Source: Auanema rhodensis
Taxonomy: Eukaryota; Nematoda; Chromadorea; Rhabditida; Rhabditidae
NCBI GenBank assembly: GCA_964057225.1
Contig: OZ059895.1
Coordinates: 6,882,001-6,946,000, forward strand
Direction: 5' to 3'
DNA length: 64,000 nt
In this document: positions 1 to 14,000 of the stretch, in pieces
Numbering within the stretch: the first letter of the stretch is position 1
Layout: each line of letters starts with the position of its first letter
Made by a program: the position numbers and the translations under genes
Notes under the pieces: generated by a model
Database searches by the model: none
What the model saw: the letters and a program-made list of their open reading frames with translations, nothing else
Told to the model about the DNA's origin: nothing

Positions 1-1260
1 GAAGCTTGTCTATCTCTCGACCGGAAATGGTTATTGTTCAGACAATCTCAGTCTAGAGTTTTGAATGTTCTTCTGAACAGGAATACGGTGCACGTGCCAT
101 TTGCCTTGGGGTATTCAACTTCATTTTTGGTTTAATTACCCAAGTTTGAGGTACTTTGATGATTCAACAAGGGTTACACCTGATGTTGAACTAAATTTTG
201 GAAAGCTCACTATATGTGAGCAACATTGATATTTCATCTCTCTGAAGATTCGGAAGCTTGTCTATCTCTTGACCGGAAATGTTTATTGTTCAGACAATCT
301 CAGTCTAGAGTTTTGAATGTTCTTCTGAACAGGAATACGGTGCACGTGCCATTTGCCTTGGGGTATTCAACTTCATTTTTGGTTTAATCACCCAAGTTTG
401 AGGTACTTTGATGATTCAACAACGGTTACACCTGATGTTGAACTAAATTTTGGAAAGCTCACTATATGTGAGCAACATTGATATTTCATCTCTCTGAAGA
501 TTCGGAAGCTTGTCTATCTCTTGACCGGAAATGTTTATTGTTCAGACAATCTCAGTCTAGAGTTTTGAATGTTCTTCTGAACAGGAATACGGTGCACGTG
601 CCATTTGCCTTGGGGTATTCAACTTCATTTTTGGTTTAATCACCCAAGTTTGAGGTACTTTGATGATTCAACAACGGTTACACCTGATGTTGAACTAAAT
701 TTTGGAAAGCTCACTATATGTGAGCAACATTGATATTTCATCACTCTGAACATTCGGAAGCTTGTCTATCTCTTGACCGGAAATGTTTATTGTTCAGACA
801 ATCTCAGTCTAGAGTTTTGAATGTTCTTCTGAACAGGAATACAGTGCACGTGCCATTTGCCTTGGGGTATTCAACTTCATTTTTGGTTTAATCACCCAAG
901 TTTGAGGTACTTTGATGATTCAACAACGGTTACACCTGATGTTGAACTAAATTTTGGAAAGCTCACTATATGTGAGCAACATTGATATTTCATCTCTCTG
1001 AAGATTCGGAAGCTTGTCTATCTCTTGACCGGAAATGTTTATTGTTCAGACAATCTCAGTCTAGAGTTTTGAATGTTCTTCTGAACAGGAATACGGTGCA
1101 CGTGCCATTTGCCTTGGGGTATTCAACTTCATTTTTGGTTTAATTACCCAAGTTTGAGGTACTTTGATGATTCAACAAGGGTTACACCTGATGTTGAACT
1201 AAATTTTGAAAAGCTCACTATATGTGAGCAACATTGATATTTCATCTCTCTGAAGATTTG
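1..1260 (+). repeat. Monomers 1-5, AATGG/AATGT subfamily
   Basis: The first five monomers carry GGAAATGG or GGAAATGT instead of GGAAACTT at monomer positions 24-30, and several have CGGTTACACC and TAATCACCC. Monomer 1 has the rarer CTCTCGACC start, which recurs in monomers 106 and 113-115 more than 26 kb away. The array continues off the left edge. From monomer 6 the AACTT type takes over, so there is a subfamily boundary near 1260. Confidence 0.85.
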
Positions 1261-4200
1261 GAAGCTTGTCTATCTCTTGACCGGAAACTTTTATTGTTCA
1301 GACAATCTCAGTCTAGAGTTTTGAATGTTCTTCTGAACAGGAATACGGTGCACGTGCCATTTGCCTTGGGGTATTCAACTTCATTTTTGGTTTAATTACC
1401 CAAGTTTGAGGTACTTTGATGATTCAACAAGGGTTACACCTGATGTTGAACTAAATTTTGGAAAGCTCACTATATGTGAGCAACATTGATATTTCATCTC
1501 TCTGAAGATTCGGAAGCTTGTCTATCTCTTTACCGGAAACTTTTATTGTTCAGACAATCTCAGTCTAGAGTTTTGAATGTTCTTCTGAACAGGAATACGG
1601 TGCACGTGCCATTTGCCTTGGGGTATTCAACTTCATTTTTGGTTTAATTACCCAAGTTTGAGGTACTTTGATGATTCAACAAGGGTTACACCTGATGTTG
1701 AACTAAATTTTGGAAAGCTCACTATATGTGAGCAACATTGATATTTCATCTCTCTGAAGATTTGGAAGCTTGTCTATCTCTTGACCGGAAACTTTTATTG
1801 TTCAGACAATCTCAGTCTAGAGTTTTGAATGTTCTTCTGAACAGGAATACGGTGCACGTGCCATTTGCCTTGGGGTATTCATCTTCATCTTTGGTTTAAT
1901 TACCCAAGTTTGAGGTACTTTGATGATTCAACAAGGGTTACACCTGATGTTGAACTAAATTTTGGAAAGCTCACTATATGTGAGCAACATTGATATTTCA
2001 TCTCTCTGAAGATTCGGAAGCTTGTCTATCTCTTTACCGGAAACTTTTATTGTTCAGACAATCTCAGTCTAGAGTTTTGAATGTTCTTCTGAACAGGAAT
2101 ACGGTGCACGTGCCATTTGCCTTGGGGTATTCAACTTCATTTTTGGTTTAATTACCCAAGTTTGATGTACTTTGATGATTCAACAAGGGTTACACCTGAT
2201 GTTGAACTAAATTTTGGAAAGCTCACTATATGTGAGCAACATTGATATTTCATCTCTCTGAAGATTCGGAAGCTTGTCTATCTCTTGACCGGAAACTTTT
2301 ATTGTTCAGACAATCTCAGTCTAGAGTTTTGAATGTTCTTCTGAACTGGAATTCGGTGCACGTGCCATTTGCCTTGGGGTATTCAACTTCATTTTTGGTT
2401 TAATTACCCAAGTTTGAGGTACTTTGATGATTCAACAAGGGTTACACCTGATGTTGAACTAAATTTTGGAAAGCTCACTATATGTGAGCAACATTGATAT
2501 TTCATCTCTCTGAAGATTCGGAAGCTTGTCTATCTCTTTACCGGAAACTTTTATTGTTCAGACAATCTCAGTCTAGAGTTTTGAATGTTCTTCTGAACAG
2601 GAATACGGTGCACGTGCCATTTGCCTTGGGGTATTCAACTTCATTTTTGGTTTAATTACCCAAGTTTGAGGTACTTTGATGATTCAACAAGGGTTACACC
2701 TGATGTTGAACTAAATTTTGGAAAGCTCACTATATGTGAGCAACATTGATATTTCATCTCTCTGAAGATTCGGAAGCTTGTCTATCTCTTGACCGGAAAC
2801 TTTTATTGTTCAGACAATCTCAGTTTAGAGTTTTGAATGTTCTTCTGAACAGGAATTCGGTGCACGTGCCATTTGCCTTGGGGTATTCAACTTCATTTTT
2901 GGTTTAATTACCCAAGTTTGAGGTACTTTGATGATTCAACAAGGGTTACACCTGATGTTGAACTAAATTTTGGAAAGCTCACTATATGTGAGCAACATTG
3001 ATATTTCATCTCTCTGAAGATTCGGAAGCTTGTCTATCTCTTGACCGGAAACTTTTATTGTTCAGACAATCTCAGTCTAGAGTTTTGAATGTTCTTCTGA
3101 ACAGGAATACGGTGCACGTGCCATTTGCCTCGGGGTATTCAACTTCATTTTTGGTTTAATTACCCAAGTTTGAGGTACTTTGATTTTTCAACAAGGGTTA
3201 CACCTGATGTTGAACTAAATTTTGGAAAGCTCACTATATGTGAGCAACATTGATATTTCATCTCTCTGAAGATTCGGAAGCTTGTCTATCTCTTTACCGG
3301 AAACTTTTATTGTTCAGACAATCTCAGTCTAGAGTTTTGAATGTTCTTCTGAACAGGAATACGGTGCACGTGCCATTTGCCTTGGGGTATTCAACTTCAT
3401 TTTTGGTTTAATTACCCAAGTTTGAGGTACTTTGATGATTCAACAAGGGTTACACCTGATGTTGAACTAAATTTTGGAAAGCTCACTATATGTGAGCAAC
3501 ATTGATATTTCATCTCTCTGAAGATTCGGAAGCTTGTCTATCTCTTGACCGGAAACTTTTATTGTTCAGACAATCTCAGTTTAGAGTTTTGAATGTTCTT
3601 CTGAACAGGAATTCGGTGCACGTGCCATTTGCCTTGGGGTATTCAACTTCATTTTTGGTTTAATTACCCAAGTTTGAGGTACTTTGATGATTCAACAAGG
3701 GTTACACCTGATGTTGAACTAAATTTTGGAAAGCTCACTATATGTGAGCAACATTGATATTTCATCTCTCTGAAGATTCGGAAGCTTGTCTATCTCTTGA
3801 CCGGAAACTTTTATTGTTCAGACAATCTCAGTCTAGAGTTTTGAATGTTCTTCTGAACAGGAATTCGGTGCACGTGCCATTTGCCTTGGGGTATTCAACT
3901 TCATTTTTGGTTTAATTACCCAAGTTTGAGGTACTTTGATGATTCAACAAGGGTTACACCTGATGTTGAACTAAATTTTGGAAAGCTCACTATATGTGAG
4001 CAACATTGATATTTCATCTCTCTGAAGATTCGGAAGCTTGTCTATCTCTTTACCGGAAACTTTTATTGTTCAGACAATCTCAGTCTAGAGTTTTGAATGT
4101 TCTTCTGAACAGGAATACGGTGCACGTGCCATTTGCCTTGGGGTATTCAACTTCATTTTTGGTTTAATTACCCAAGTTTGAGGTACTTTGATGATTCAAC

Positions 4201-5544
4201 AAGGGTTACACCTGATGTTGAACTAAATTTTGGAAAGCTCACTATATGTGAGCAACATTGATATTTCATCTCTCTGAAGATTTGGAAGCTTGTCTATCTC
4301 TTGACCGGAAACTTTTATTGTTCAGACAATCTCAGTCTAGAGTTTTGAATGTTCTTCTGAACAGGAATACGGTGCACGTGCCATTTGCCTTGGGGTATTC
4401 AACTTCATTTTTGGTTTAATTACCCAAGTTTGAGGTACTTTGACGATTCAACAAGGGTTACACCTGATGTTGAACTAAATTTTGGAAAGCTCACTATATG
4501 TGAGCAACATTGATATTTCATCTCTCTGAAGATTTGGAAGCTTGTCTATCTCTTGACCGGAAACTTTTATTGTTCAGACAATCTCAGTCTAGAGTTTTGA
4601 ATGTTCTTCTGAACAGGAATACGGTGCACGTGCCATTTGCCTTGGGGTATTCAACTTCATTTTTGGTTTAATTACCCAAGTTTGAGGTACTTTGATGATT
4701 CAACAAGGGTTACACCTGATGTTGAACTAAATTTTGGAAAGCTCACTATATGTGAGCAACATTGATATTTCATCTCTCTGAAGATTTGGAAGCTTGTCTA
4801 TCTCTTGACCGGAAACTTTTATTGTTCAGAAAATCTCAGTCTAGAGTTTTGAATGTTCTTCTGAACAGGAATACGGTGCACGTGCCATTTGCCTTGGGGT
4901 ATTCAACTTCATTTTTGGTTTAATTACCCAAGTTTGATGTACTTTGATGATTCAACAAGGGTTACACCTGATGTTGAACTAAATTTTGGAAAGCTCACTA
5001 TATGTGAGCAACATTGATATTTCATCTCTCTGAAGATTCGGAAGCTTGTCTATCTGTTGACCGGAAACTTTTATTGTTCAGACAATCTCAGTCTAGAGTT
5101 TTGAATGTTCTTCTGAACAGGAATTCGGTGCACGTGCCATTTGCCTTGGGGTATTCAACTTCATTTTTGGTTTAATTACCCAAGTTTGAGGTACTTTGAT
5201 GATTCAACAAGGGTTACACCTGATGTTGAACTAAATTTTGGAAAGCTCACTATATGTGAGCAACATTGATATTTCATCTCTCTGAAGATTCGGAAGCTTG
5301 TCTATCTCTTTACCGGAAACTTTTATTGTTCAGACAATCTCAGTCTAGAGTTTTGAATGTTCTTCTGAACAGGAATACGGTGCACGTGCCATTTGCCTTG
5401 GGGTATTCAACTTCATTTTTGGTTTAATTACCCAAGTTTGAGGTACTTTGATGATTCAACAAGGGTTACACCTGATGTTGAACTAAATTTTGGAAAGCTC
5501 ACTATATGTGAGCAACATTGATATTTCATCTCTCTGAAGATTCG
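1261..5544 (+). repeat. Monomers 6-22, AACTT subfamily with 2- and 3-monomer patterns
   Basis: These monomers have GGAAACTT. Monomers beginning CTTTACC and CTTGACC alternate in an irregular two- to three-monomer rhythm. Monomers 11-13 and 14-16 (2521-3276 and 3277-4032) both read TTTACC, then TTGACC with GTTTAGAG and GAATTCGG, then TTGACC, consistent with a 756-bp trimer. Private changes include GAACTGG in monomer 10, GATTTTTCAAC in monomer 13 and TATCTGTTGACC in monomer 21. There is no gene here. Confidence 0.75.
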
Positions 5545-8500
5545 GAAGCTTGTCTATCTCTTGACCGGAAACTTTTATTGTTCAGACAATCTCAGTTTAG
5601 AGTTTTGAATGTTCTTCTGAACAGGAATTCGGTGCACGTGCCATTTGCCTTGGGGTATTCAACTTCATTTTTGGTTTAATTACCCAAGTTTGAGGTACTT
5701 TGATGATCCAACAAGGGTTACACCTGATGTTGAACTAAATTTTGGAAAGCTCACTATATGTGAGCAACATTGATATTTCATCTCTCTGAAGATTCGGAAG
5801 CTTGTCTATCTCTTTACCGGAAACTTTTATTGTTCAGACAATCTCAGTCTAGAGTTTTGAATGTTCTTCTGAACAGGAATACGGTGCACGTGCCATTTGC
5901 CTTGGGGTATTCAACTTCATTTTTGGTTTAATTACCCAAGTTTGATGTACTTTGATGATTCAACAAGGGTTACACCTGATGTTGAACTAAATTTTGGAAA
6001 GCTCACTATATGTGAGCAACATTGATATTTCATCTCTCTGAAGATTCGGAAGCTTGTCTATCTCTTGACCGGAAACTTTTATTGTTCAGACAATCTCAGT
6101 TTAGAGTTTTGAATGTTCTTCTGAACAGGAATTCGGTGCACGTGCCATTTGCCTTGGGGTATTCAACTTCATTTTTGGTTTAATTACCCAAGTTTGATGT
6201 ACTTTGATGATTCAACAAGGGTTACACCTGATGTTGAACTAAATTTTGGAAAGCTCACTATATGTGAGCAACATTGATATTTCATCTCTCTGAAGATTCG
6301 GAAGCTTGTCTATCTCTTTACCGGAAACTTTTATTGTTCAGACAATCTCAGTCTAGAGTTTTGAATGTTCTTCTGAACAGGAATTCGGTGCACGTGCCAT
6401 TTGCCTTGGGGTATTCAACTTCATTTTTGGTTTAATTACCCAAGTTTGATGTACTTTGATGATTCAACAAGGGTTACACCTGATGTTGAACTAAATTTTG
6501 GAAAGCTCACTATATGTGAGCAACATTGATATTTCATCTCTCTGAAGATTCGGAAGCTTGTCTATCTCTTGACCGGAAACTTTTATTGTTCAGACAATCT
6601 CAGTTTAGAGTTTTGAATGTTCTTCTGAACAGGAATACGGTGCACGTGCCATTTGCCTTGGGGTATTCAACTTCATTTTTGGTTTAATTACCCAAGTTTG
6701 AGGTACTTTGATGATTCAACAAGGGTTACACCTGATGTTGAACTAAATTTTGGAAAGCTCACTATATGTGAGCAACATTGATATTTCATCTCTCTGAAGA
6801 TTCGGAAGCTTGTCTATCTCTTGACCGGAAACTTTTATTGTTCAGACAATCTCAGTCTAGAGTTTTGAATGTTCTTCTGAACAGGAATACGGTGCACGTG
6901 CCATTTGCCTTGGGGTATTCAACTTCATTTTTGGTTTAATTACCCAAGTTTGAGGTACTTTGATGATTCAACAAGGGTTACACCTGATGTTGAACTAAAT
7001 TTTGGAAAGCTCACTATATGTGAGCAACATTGATATTTCATCTCTCTGAAGATTCGGAAGCTTGTCTATCTCTTGACCGGAAACTTTTATTGTTCAGACA
7101 ATCTCAGTTTAGAGTTTTGAATGTTCTTCTGAACAGGAATTCGGTGCACGTGCCATTTGCCTTGGGGTATTCAACTTCATTTTTGGTTTAATTACCCAAG
7201 TTTGAGGTACTTTGATGATCCAACAAGGGTTACACCTGATGTTGAACTAAATTTTGGAAAGCTCACTATATGTGAGCAACATTGATATTTCATCTCTCTG
7301 AAGATTCGGAAGCTTGTCTATCTCTTTACCGGAAACTTTTATTGTTCAGACAATCTCAGTCTAGAGTTTTGAATGTTCTTCTGAACAGGAATACGGTGCA
7401 CGTGCCATTTGCCTTGGGGTATTCAACTTCATTTTTGGTTTAATTACCCAAGTTTGATGTACTTTGATGATTCAACAAGGGTTACACCTGATGTTGAACT
7501 AAATTTTGGAAAGCTCACTATATGTGAGCAACATTGATATTTCATCTCTCTGAAGATTCGGAAGCTTGTCTATCTCTTGACCGGAAACTTTTATTGTTCA
7601 GACAATCTCAGTTTAGAGTTTTGAATGTTCTTCTGAACAGGAATTCGGTGCACGTGCCATTTGCCTTGGGGTATTCAACTTCATTTTTGGTTTAATTACC
7701 CAAGTTTGATGTACTTTGATGATTCAACAAGGGTTACACCTGATGTTGAACTAAATTTTGGAAAGCTCACTATATGTGAGCAACATTGATATTTCATCTC
7801 TCTGAAGATTCGGAAGCTTGTCTATCTCTTTACCGGAAACTTTTATTGTTCAGACAATCTCAGTCTAGAGTTTTGAATGTTCTTCTGAACAGGAATTCGG
7901 TGCACGTGCCATTTGCCTTGGGGTATTCAACTTCATTTTTGGTTTAATTACCCAAGTTTGATGTACTTTGATGATTCAACAAGGGTTACACCTGATGTTG
8001 AACTAAATTTTGGAAAGCTCACTATATGTGAGCAACATTGATATTTCATCTCTCTGAAGATTCGGAAGCTTGTCTATCTCTTGACCGGAAACTTTTATTG
8101 TTCAGACAATCTCAGTTTAGAGTTTTGAATGTTCTTCTGAACAGGAATTCGGTGCACGTGCCATTTGCCTTGGGGTATTCAACTTCATTTTTGGTTTAAT
8201 TACCCAAGTTTGATGTACTTTGATGATTCAACAAGGGTTACACCTGATGTTGAACTAAATTTTGGAAAGCTCACTATATGTGAGCAACATTGATATTTCA
8301 TCTCTCTGAAGATTCGGAAGCTTGTCTATCTCTTGACCGGAAACTTTTATTGTTCAGACAATCTCAGTCTAGAGTTTTGAATGTTCTTCTGAACAGGAAT
8401 ACGGTGCACGTGCCATTTGCCTTGGGGTATTCAACTTCATTTTTGGTTTAATTACCCAAGTTTGAGGTACTTTGATGATTCAACAAGGGTTACACCTGAT

Positions 8501-8568
8501 GTTGAACTAAATTTTGGAAAGCTCACTATATGTGAGCAACATTGATATTTCATCTCTCTGAAGATTCG
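5545..8568 (+). repeat. Direct duplication of a 6-monomer (1512-bp) unit
   Basis: Monomers 23-28 (5545-7056) are followed immediately by 29-34 (7057-8568) in the same order of diagnostic variants. Monomers 23 and 29 share GTTTAGAG, GAATTCGG and the rare GATGATCCAAC. Monomers 24/30, 25/31 and 26/32 share TTTGATGTAC with matching TTTACC/TTGACC and XbaI/EcoRI states. Monomers 28/34 match. Only 27/33 differ, at two marker sites. This is a higher-order repeat made by a recent six-monomer duplication. Confidence 0.88.
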
Positions 8569-11088
8569 GAAGCTTGTCTATCTCTTGACCGGAAACTTTT
8601 ATTGTTCAGACAATCTCAGTTTAGAGTTTTGAATGTTCTTCTGAACAGGAATTCGGTGCACGTGCCATTTGCCTTGGGGTATTCAACTTCATTTTTGGTT
8701 TAATTACCCAAGTTTGAGGTACTTTGATGATTCAACAAGGGTTACACCTGATGTTGAACTAAATTTTGGAAAGCTCACTATATGTGAGCAACATTGATAT
8801 TTCATCTCTCTGAAGATTCGGAAGCTTGTCTATCTCTTTACCGGAAACTTTTATTGTTCAGACAATCTCAGTCTAGAGTTTTGAATGTTCTTCTGAACAG
8901 GAATACGGTGCACGTGCCATTTGCCTTGGGGTATTCAACTTCATTTTTGGTTTAATTACCCAAGTTTGAGGTACTTTGATGATTCAACAAGGGCTACACC
9001 TGATGTTGAACTAAATTTTGGAAAGCTCACTATATGTGAGCAACATTGATATTTCATCTCTCTGAAGATTCGGAAGCTTGTCTATCTCTTTACCGGAAAC
9101 TTTTATTGTTCAGACAATCTCAGTCTAGAGTTTTGAATGTTCTTCTGAACAGGAATACGGTGCACGTGCCATTTGCCTTGGGGTATTCAACTTCATTTTT
9201 GGTTTAATTACCCAAGTTTGAGGTACTTTGATGATTCAACAAGGGTTACACCTGATGTTGAACTAAATTTTGGAAAGCTCACTATATGTGAGCAACATTG
9301 ATATTTCATCTCTCTGAAGATTCGGAAGCTTGTCTATCTCTTTACCGGAAACTTTTATTGTTCAGACAATCTCAGTCTAGAGTTTTGAATGTTCTTCTGA
9401 ACAGGAATACGGTGCACGTGCCATTTGCCTTGGGGTATTCATCTTGATCTTCGGTTTAATTACCCAAGTTTGAGGTACTTTGATGATTCAACAAGGGTTA
9501 CACCTGATGTTGAACTAAATTTTGGAAAGCTCACTATATGTGAGCAACATTGATATTTCATCTCTCTGAAGATTCGGAAGCTTGTCTATCTCTTTACCGG
9601 AAACTTTTATTGTTCAGACAATCTCAGTCTAGAGTTTTGAATGTTCTTCTGAACAGGAATACGGTGCACGTGCCATTTGCCTTGGGGTATTCAACTTCAT
9701 TTTTGGTTTAATTACCCAAGTTTGAGGTACTTTGATGATTCAACAAGGGCTACACCCGATGTTGAACTAAATTTTGGAAAGCTCACTATATGTGAGCAAC
9801 ATTGATATTTCATCTCTCTGAAGATTCGGAAGCTTGTCTATCTCTTTACCGGAAACTTTTATTGTTCAGACAATCTCAGTCTAGAGTTTTGAATGTTCTT
9901 CTGAACAGGAATTCGGTGCACGTGCCATTTGCCTTGGGGTATTCAACTTCATTTTTGGTTTAATTACCCAAGTTTGAGGTACTTTGATGATTCAACAAGG
10001 GTTACACCTGATGTTGAACTAAATTTTGGAAAGCTCACTATATGTGAGCAACATTGATATTTCATCTCTCTGAAGATTCGGAAGCTTGTCTATCTCTTGA
10101 CCGGAAACTTTTATTGTTCAGACAATCTCAGTTTAGAGTTTTGAATGTTCTTCTGAACAGGAATTCGGTGCACGTGCCATTTGCCTTGGGGTATTCAACT
10201 TCATTTTTGGTTTAATTACCCAAGTTTGAGGTACTTTGATGATTCAACAAGGGTTACACCTGATGTTGAACTAAATTTTGGAAAGCTCACTATATGTGAG
10301 CAACATTGATATTTCATCTCTCTGAAGATTCGGAAGCTTGTCTATCTCTTTACCGGAAACTTTTATTGTTCAGACAATCTCAGTCTAGAGTTTTGAATGT
10401 TCTTCTGAACAGGAATACGGTGCACGTGCCATTTGCCTTGGGGTATTCAACTTCATTTTTGGTTTAATTACCCAAGTTTGAGGTACTTTGATGATTCAAC
10501 AAGGGCTACACCTGATGTTGAACTAAATTTTGGAAAGCTCACTATATGTGAGCAACATTGATATTTCATCTCTCTGAAGATTCGGAAGCTTGTCTATCTC
10601 TTTACCGGAAACTTTTATTGTTCAGACAATCTCAGTCTAGAGTTTTGAATGTTCTTCTGAACAGGAATACGGTGCACGTGCCATTTGCCTTGGGGTATTC
10701 AACTTCATTTTTGGTTTAATTACCCAAGTTTGAGGTACTTTGATGATTCAACAAGGGTTACACCTGATGTTGAACTAAATTTTGGAAAGCTCACTATATG
10801 TGAGCAACATTGATATTTCATCTCTCTGAAGATGCGGAAGCTTGTCTATCTCTTTACCGGAAACTTTTATTGTTCAGACAATCTCAGTCTAGAGTTTTGA
10901 ATGTTCTTCTGAACAGGAATACGGTGCACGTGCCATTTGCCTTGGGGTATTCATCTTGATCTTCGGTTTAATTACCCAAGTTTGAGGTACTTTGATGATT
11001 CAACAAGGGTTACACCTGATGTTGAACTAAATTTTGGAAAGCTCACTATATGTGAGCAACATTGATATTTCATCTCTCTGAAGATTCG
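8569..11088 (+). repeat. Second region with 6-monomer spacing
   Basis: Monomers 35-38 (8569-9576) are echoed by 41-44 (10081-11088), 1512 bp later. Both series run: TTGACC + GTTTAGAG + GAATTC; TTTACC + GGGCTACACCTG; TTTACC + GGGTTAC; TTTACC + TCATCTTGATCTTCGG. Monomer 43 has a private GATGCGG end. Monomers 39-40 between them do not fit a second copy. The period matches the 6-monomer unit upstream, so a local six-monomer rhythm seems to have governed about 5.5 kb. Confidence 0.78.
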
Positions 11089-14000
11089 GAAGCTTGTCTA
11101 TCTCTTTACCGGAAACTTTTATTGTTCAGACAATCTCAGTCTAGAGTTTTGAATGTTCTTCTGAACAGGAATACGGTGCACGTGCCATTTGCCTTGGGGT
11201 ATTCAACTTCATTTTTGGTTTAATTACCCAAGTTTGAGGTACTTTGATGATTCAACAAGGGTTACACCTGATGTTGAACTAAATTTTGGAAAGCTCACTA
11301 TATGTGAGCAACATTGATATTTCATCTCTCTGAAGATTTCGAAGCTTGTCTATTTCTTGACCGGAAACTTTTATTGTTCAGACAATCTCAGTCTAGAGTT
11401 TTGAATGTTCTTCTGAACAGGAATACGGTGCACGTGCCATTTGCCTTGGGGTATACAACTTCATTTTTGGTTTAATTACCCAAGTTTGAGGTACTTTGAT
11501 GATTCAACAAGGGTTACACCTGATGTTGAACTAAATTTTGGAAAGCTCACTATATGTGAGCAACATTGATATTTCATCTCTCCGAAGATTCGGAAGCTTG
11601 TCTATCTCTTGACCGGAAACTTTTATTGTTCAGACAATCTCAGTCTAGAGTTTTGAATGTTCTTCTGAACAGGAATTCGGTGCACGTGCCATTTGCCTTG
11701 GGGTATTCAACTTCATTTTTGGTTTAATTACCCAAGTTTGAGGTACTTTGATGATTCAACAAGGGTTACACCTGATGTTGAACTAAATTTTGGAAAGCTC
11801 ACTATATGTGAGCAACATTGATATTTCATCTCTCTGAAGATTCGGAAGCTTGTCTATCTCTTGACCGGAAACTTTTATTGTTCAGACAATCTCAGTTTAG
11901 AGTTTTGAATGTTCTTCTGAACAGGAATTCGGTGCACGTGCCATTTGCCTTGGGGTATTCAACTTCATTTTTGGTTTAATTACCCAAGTTTGAGGTACTT
12001 TGATGATTCAACAAGGGTTACACCTGATGTTGAACTAAATTTTGGAAAGCTCACTATATGTGAGCAACATTGATATTTCATCTCTCCGAAGATTCGGAAG
12101 CTTGTCTATCTCTTGACCGGAAACTTTTATTGTTCAGACAATCTCAGTCTAGAGTTTTGAATGTTCTTCTGAACAGGAATTCGGTGCACGTGCCATTTGC
12201 CTTGGGGTATTCAACTTCATTTTTGGTTTAATTACCCAAGTTTGAGGTACTTTGATGATTCAACAAGGGTTACACCTGATGTTGAACTAAATTTTGGAAA
12301 GCTCACTATATGTGAGCAACATTGATATTTCATCTCTCTGATGATTCGGAAGCTTGTCTATCTCTTTACCGGAAACTTTTATTGTTCAGACAATCTCAGT
12401 CTAGAGTTTTGAATGTTCTTCTGAACAGGAATACGGTGCACGTGCCATTTGCCTTGGGGTATTCAACTTCATTTTTGGTTTAATCACCCAAGTTTGAGGT
12501 ACTTTGATGATTCAACAAGGGCTACACCCGATGTTGAACTAAATTTTGGAAAGCTCACTATATGTGAGCAACATTGATATTTCATCTCTCTGAAGATTCG
12601 GAAGCTTGTCTATCTCTTGACCGGAAACTTTTATTGTTCAGACAATCTCAGTCTAGAGTTTTGAATGTTCTTCTGAACAGGAATACGGTGCACGTGCCAT
12701 TTGCCTTGGGGTATTCAACTTCATTTTTGGTTTAATTACCCAAGTTTGAGGTACTTTGATGATTCAACAAGGGCTACACCCGATGTTGAACTAAATTTTG
12801 GAAAGCTCACTATATGTGAGCAACATTGATATTTCATCTCTCTGAGGATTCGGAAGCTTGTCTATCTCTTTACCGGAAACTTTTATTGTTCAGACAATCT
12901 CAGTCTAGAGTTTTGAATGTTCTTCTGAACAGGAATACGGTGCACGTGCCATTTGCCTTGGGGTATTCAACTTCATTTTTGGTTTAATTACCCAAGTTTG
13001 AGGTACTTTGATGATTCAACAAGGGTTACACCTGATGTTGAACTAAATTTTGGAAAGCTCACTATATGTGAGCAACATTGATATTTCATCTCTCTGAAGA
13101 TTCGGAAGCTTGTCTATCTCTTGACCGGAAACTTTTATTGTTCAGACAATCTCAGTTTAGAGTTTTGAATGTTCTTCTGAACAGGAATTCGGTGCACGTG
13201 CCATTTGCCTTGGGGTATTCAACTTCATTTTTGGTTTAATTACCCAAGTTTGAGGTACTTTGATGATTCAACAAGGGTTACACCTGATGTTGAACTAAAT
13301 TTTGGAAAGCTCACTATATGTGAGCAACATTGATATTTCATCTCTCTGATGATTCGGAAGCTTGTCTATCTCTTTACCGGAAACTTTTATTGTTCAGACA
13401 ATCTCAGTCTAGAGTTTTGAATGTTCTTCTGAACAGGAATACGGTGCACGTGCCATTTGCCTTGGGGTATTCAACTTCATTTTTGGTTTAATTACCCAAG
13501 TTTGAGGTACTTTGATGATTCAACAAGGGCTACACCCGATGTTGAACTAAATTTTGGAAAGCTCACTATATGTGAGCAACATTGATATTTCATCTCTCTG
13601 AAGATTCGGAAGCTTGTCTATCTCTTTACCGGAAACTTTTATTGTTCAGACAATCTCAGTCTAGAGTTTTGAATGTTCTTCTGAACAGGAATACGGTGCA
13701 CGTGCCACTTGCCTTGGGGTATTCATCTTGATCTTCGGTTTAATTACCCAAGTTTGAGGTACTTTGATGATTCAACAAGGGTTACACCTGATGTTGAACT
13801 AAATTTTGGAAAGCTCACTATATGTGAGCAACATTGATATTTCATCTCTCTGATGATTCGGAAGCTTGTCTATCTCTTTACCGGAAACTTTTATTGTTCA
13901 GACAATCTCAGTCTAGAGTTTTGAATGTTCTTCTGAACAGGAATACGGTGCACGTGCCATTTGCCTTGGGGTATTCAACTTCATTTTTGGTTTAATTACC

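Noticed and set aside
1-252. Monomer built from shorter internal repeats
   Set aside because: Apart from the two adjacent 9-mers at the boundary and the short dyads, I saw no internal subrepeat that would divide 252 bp into equal parts.
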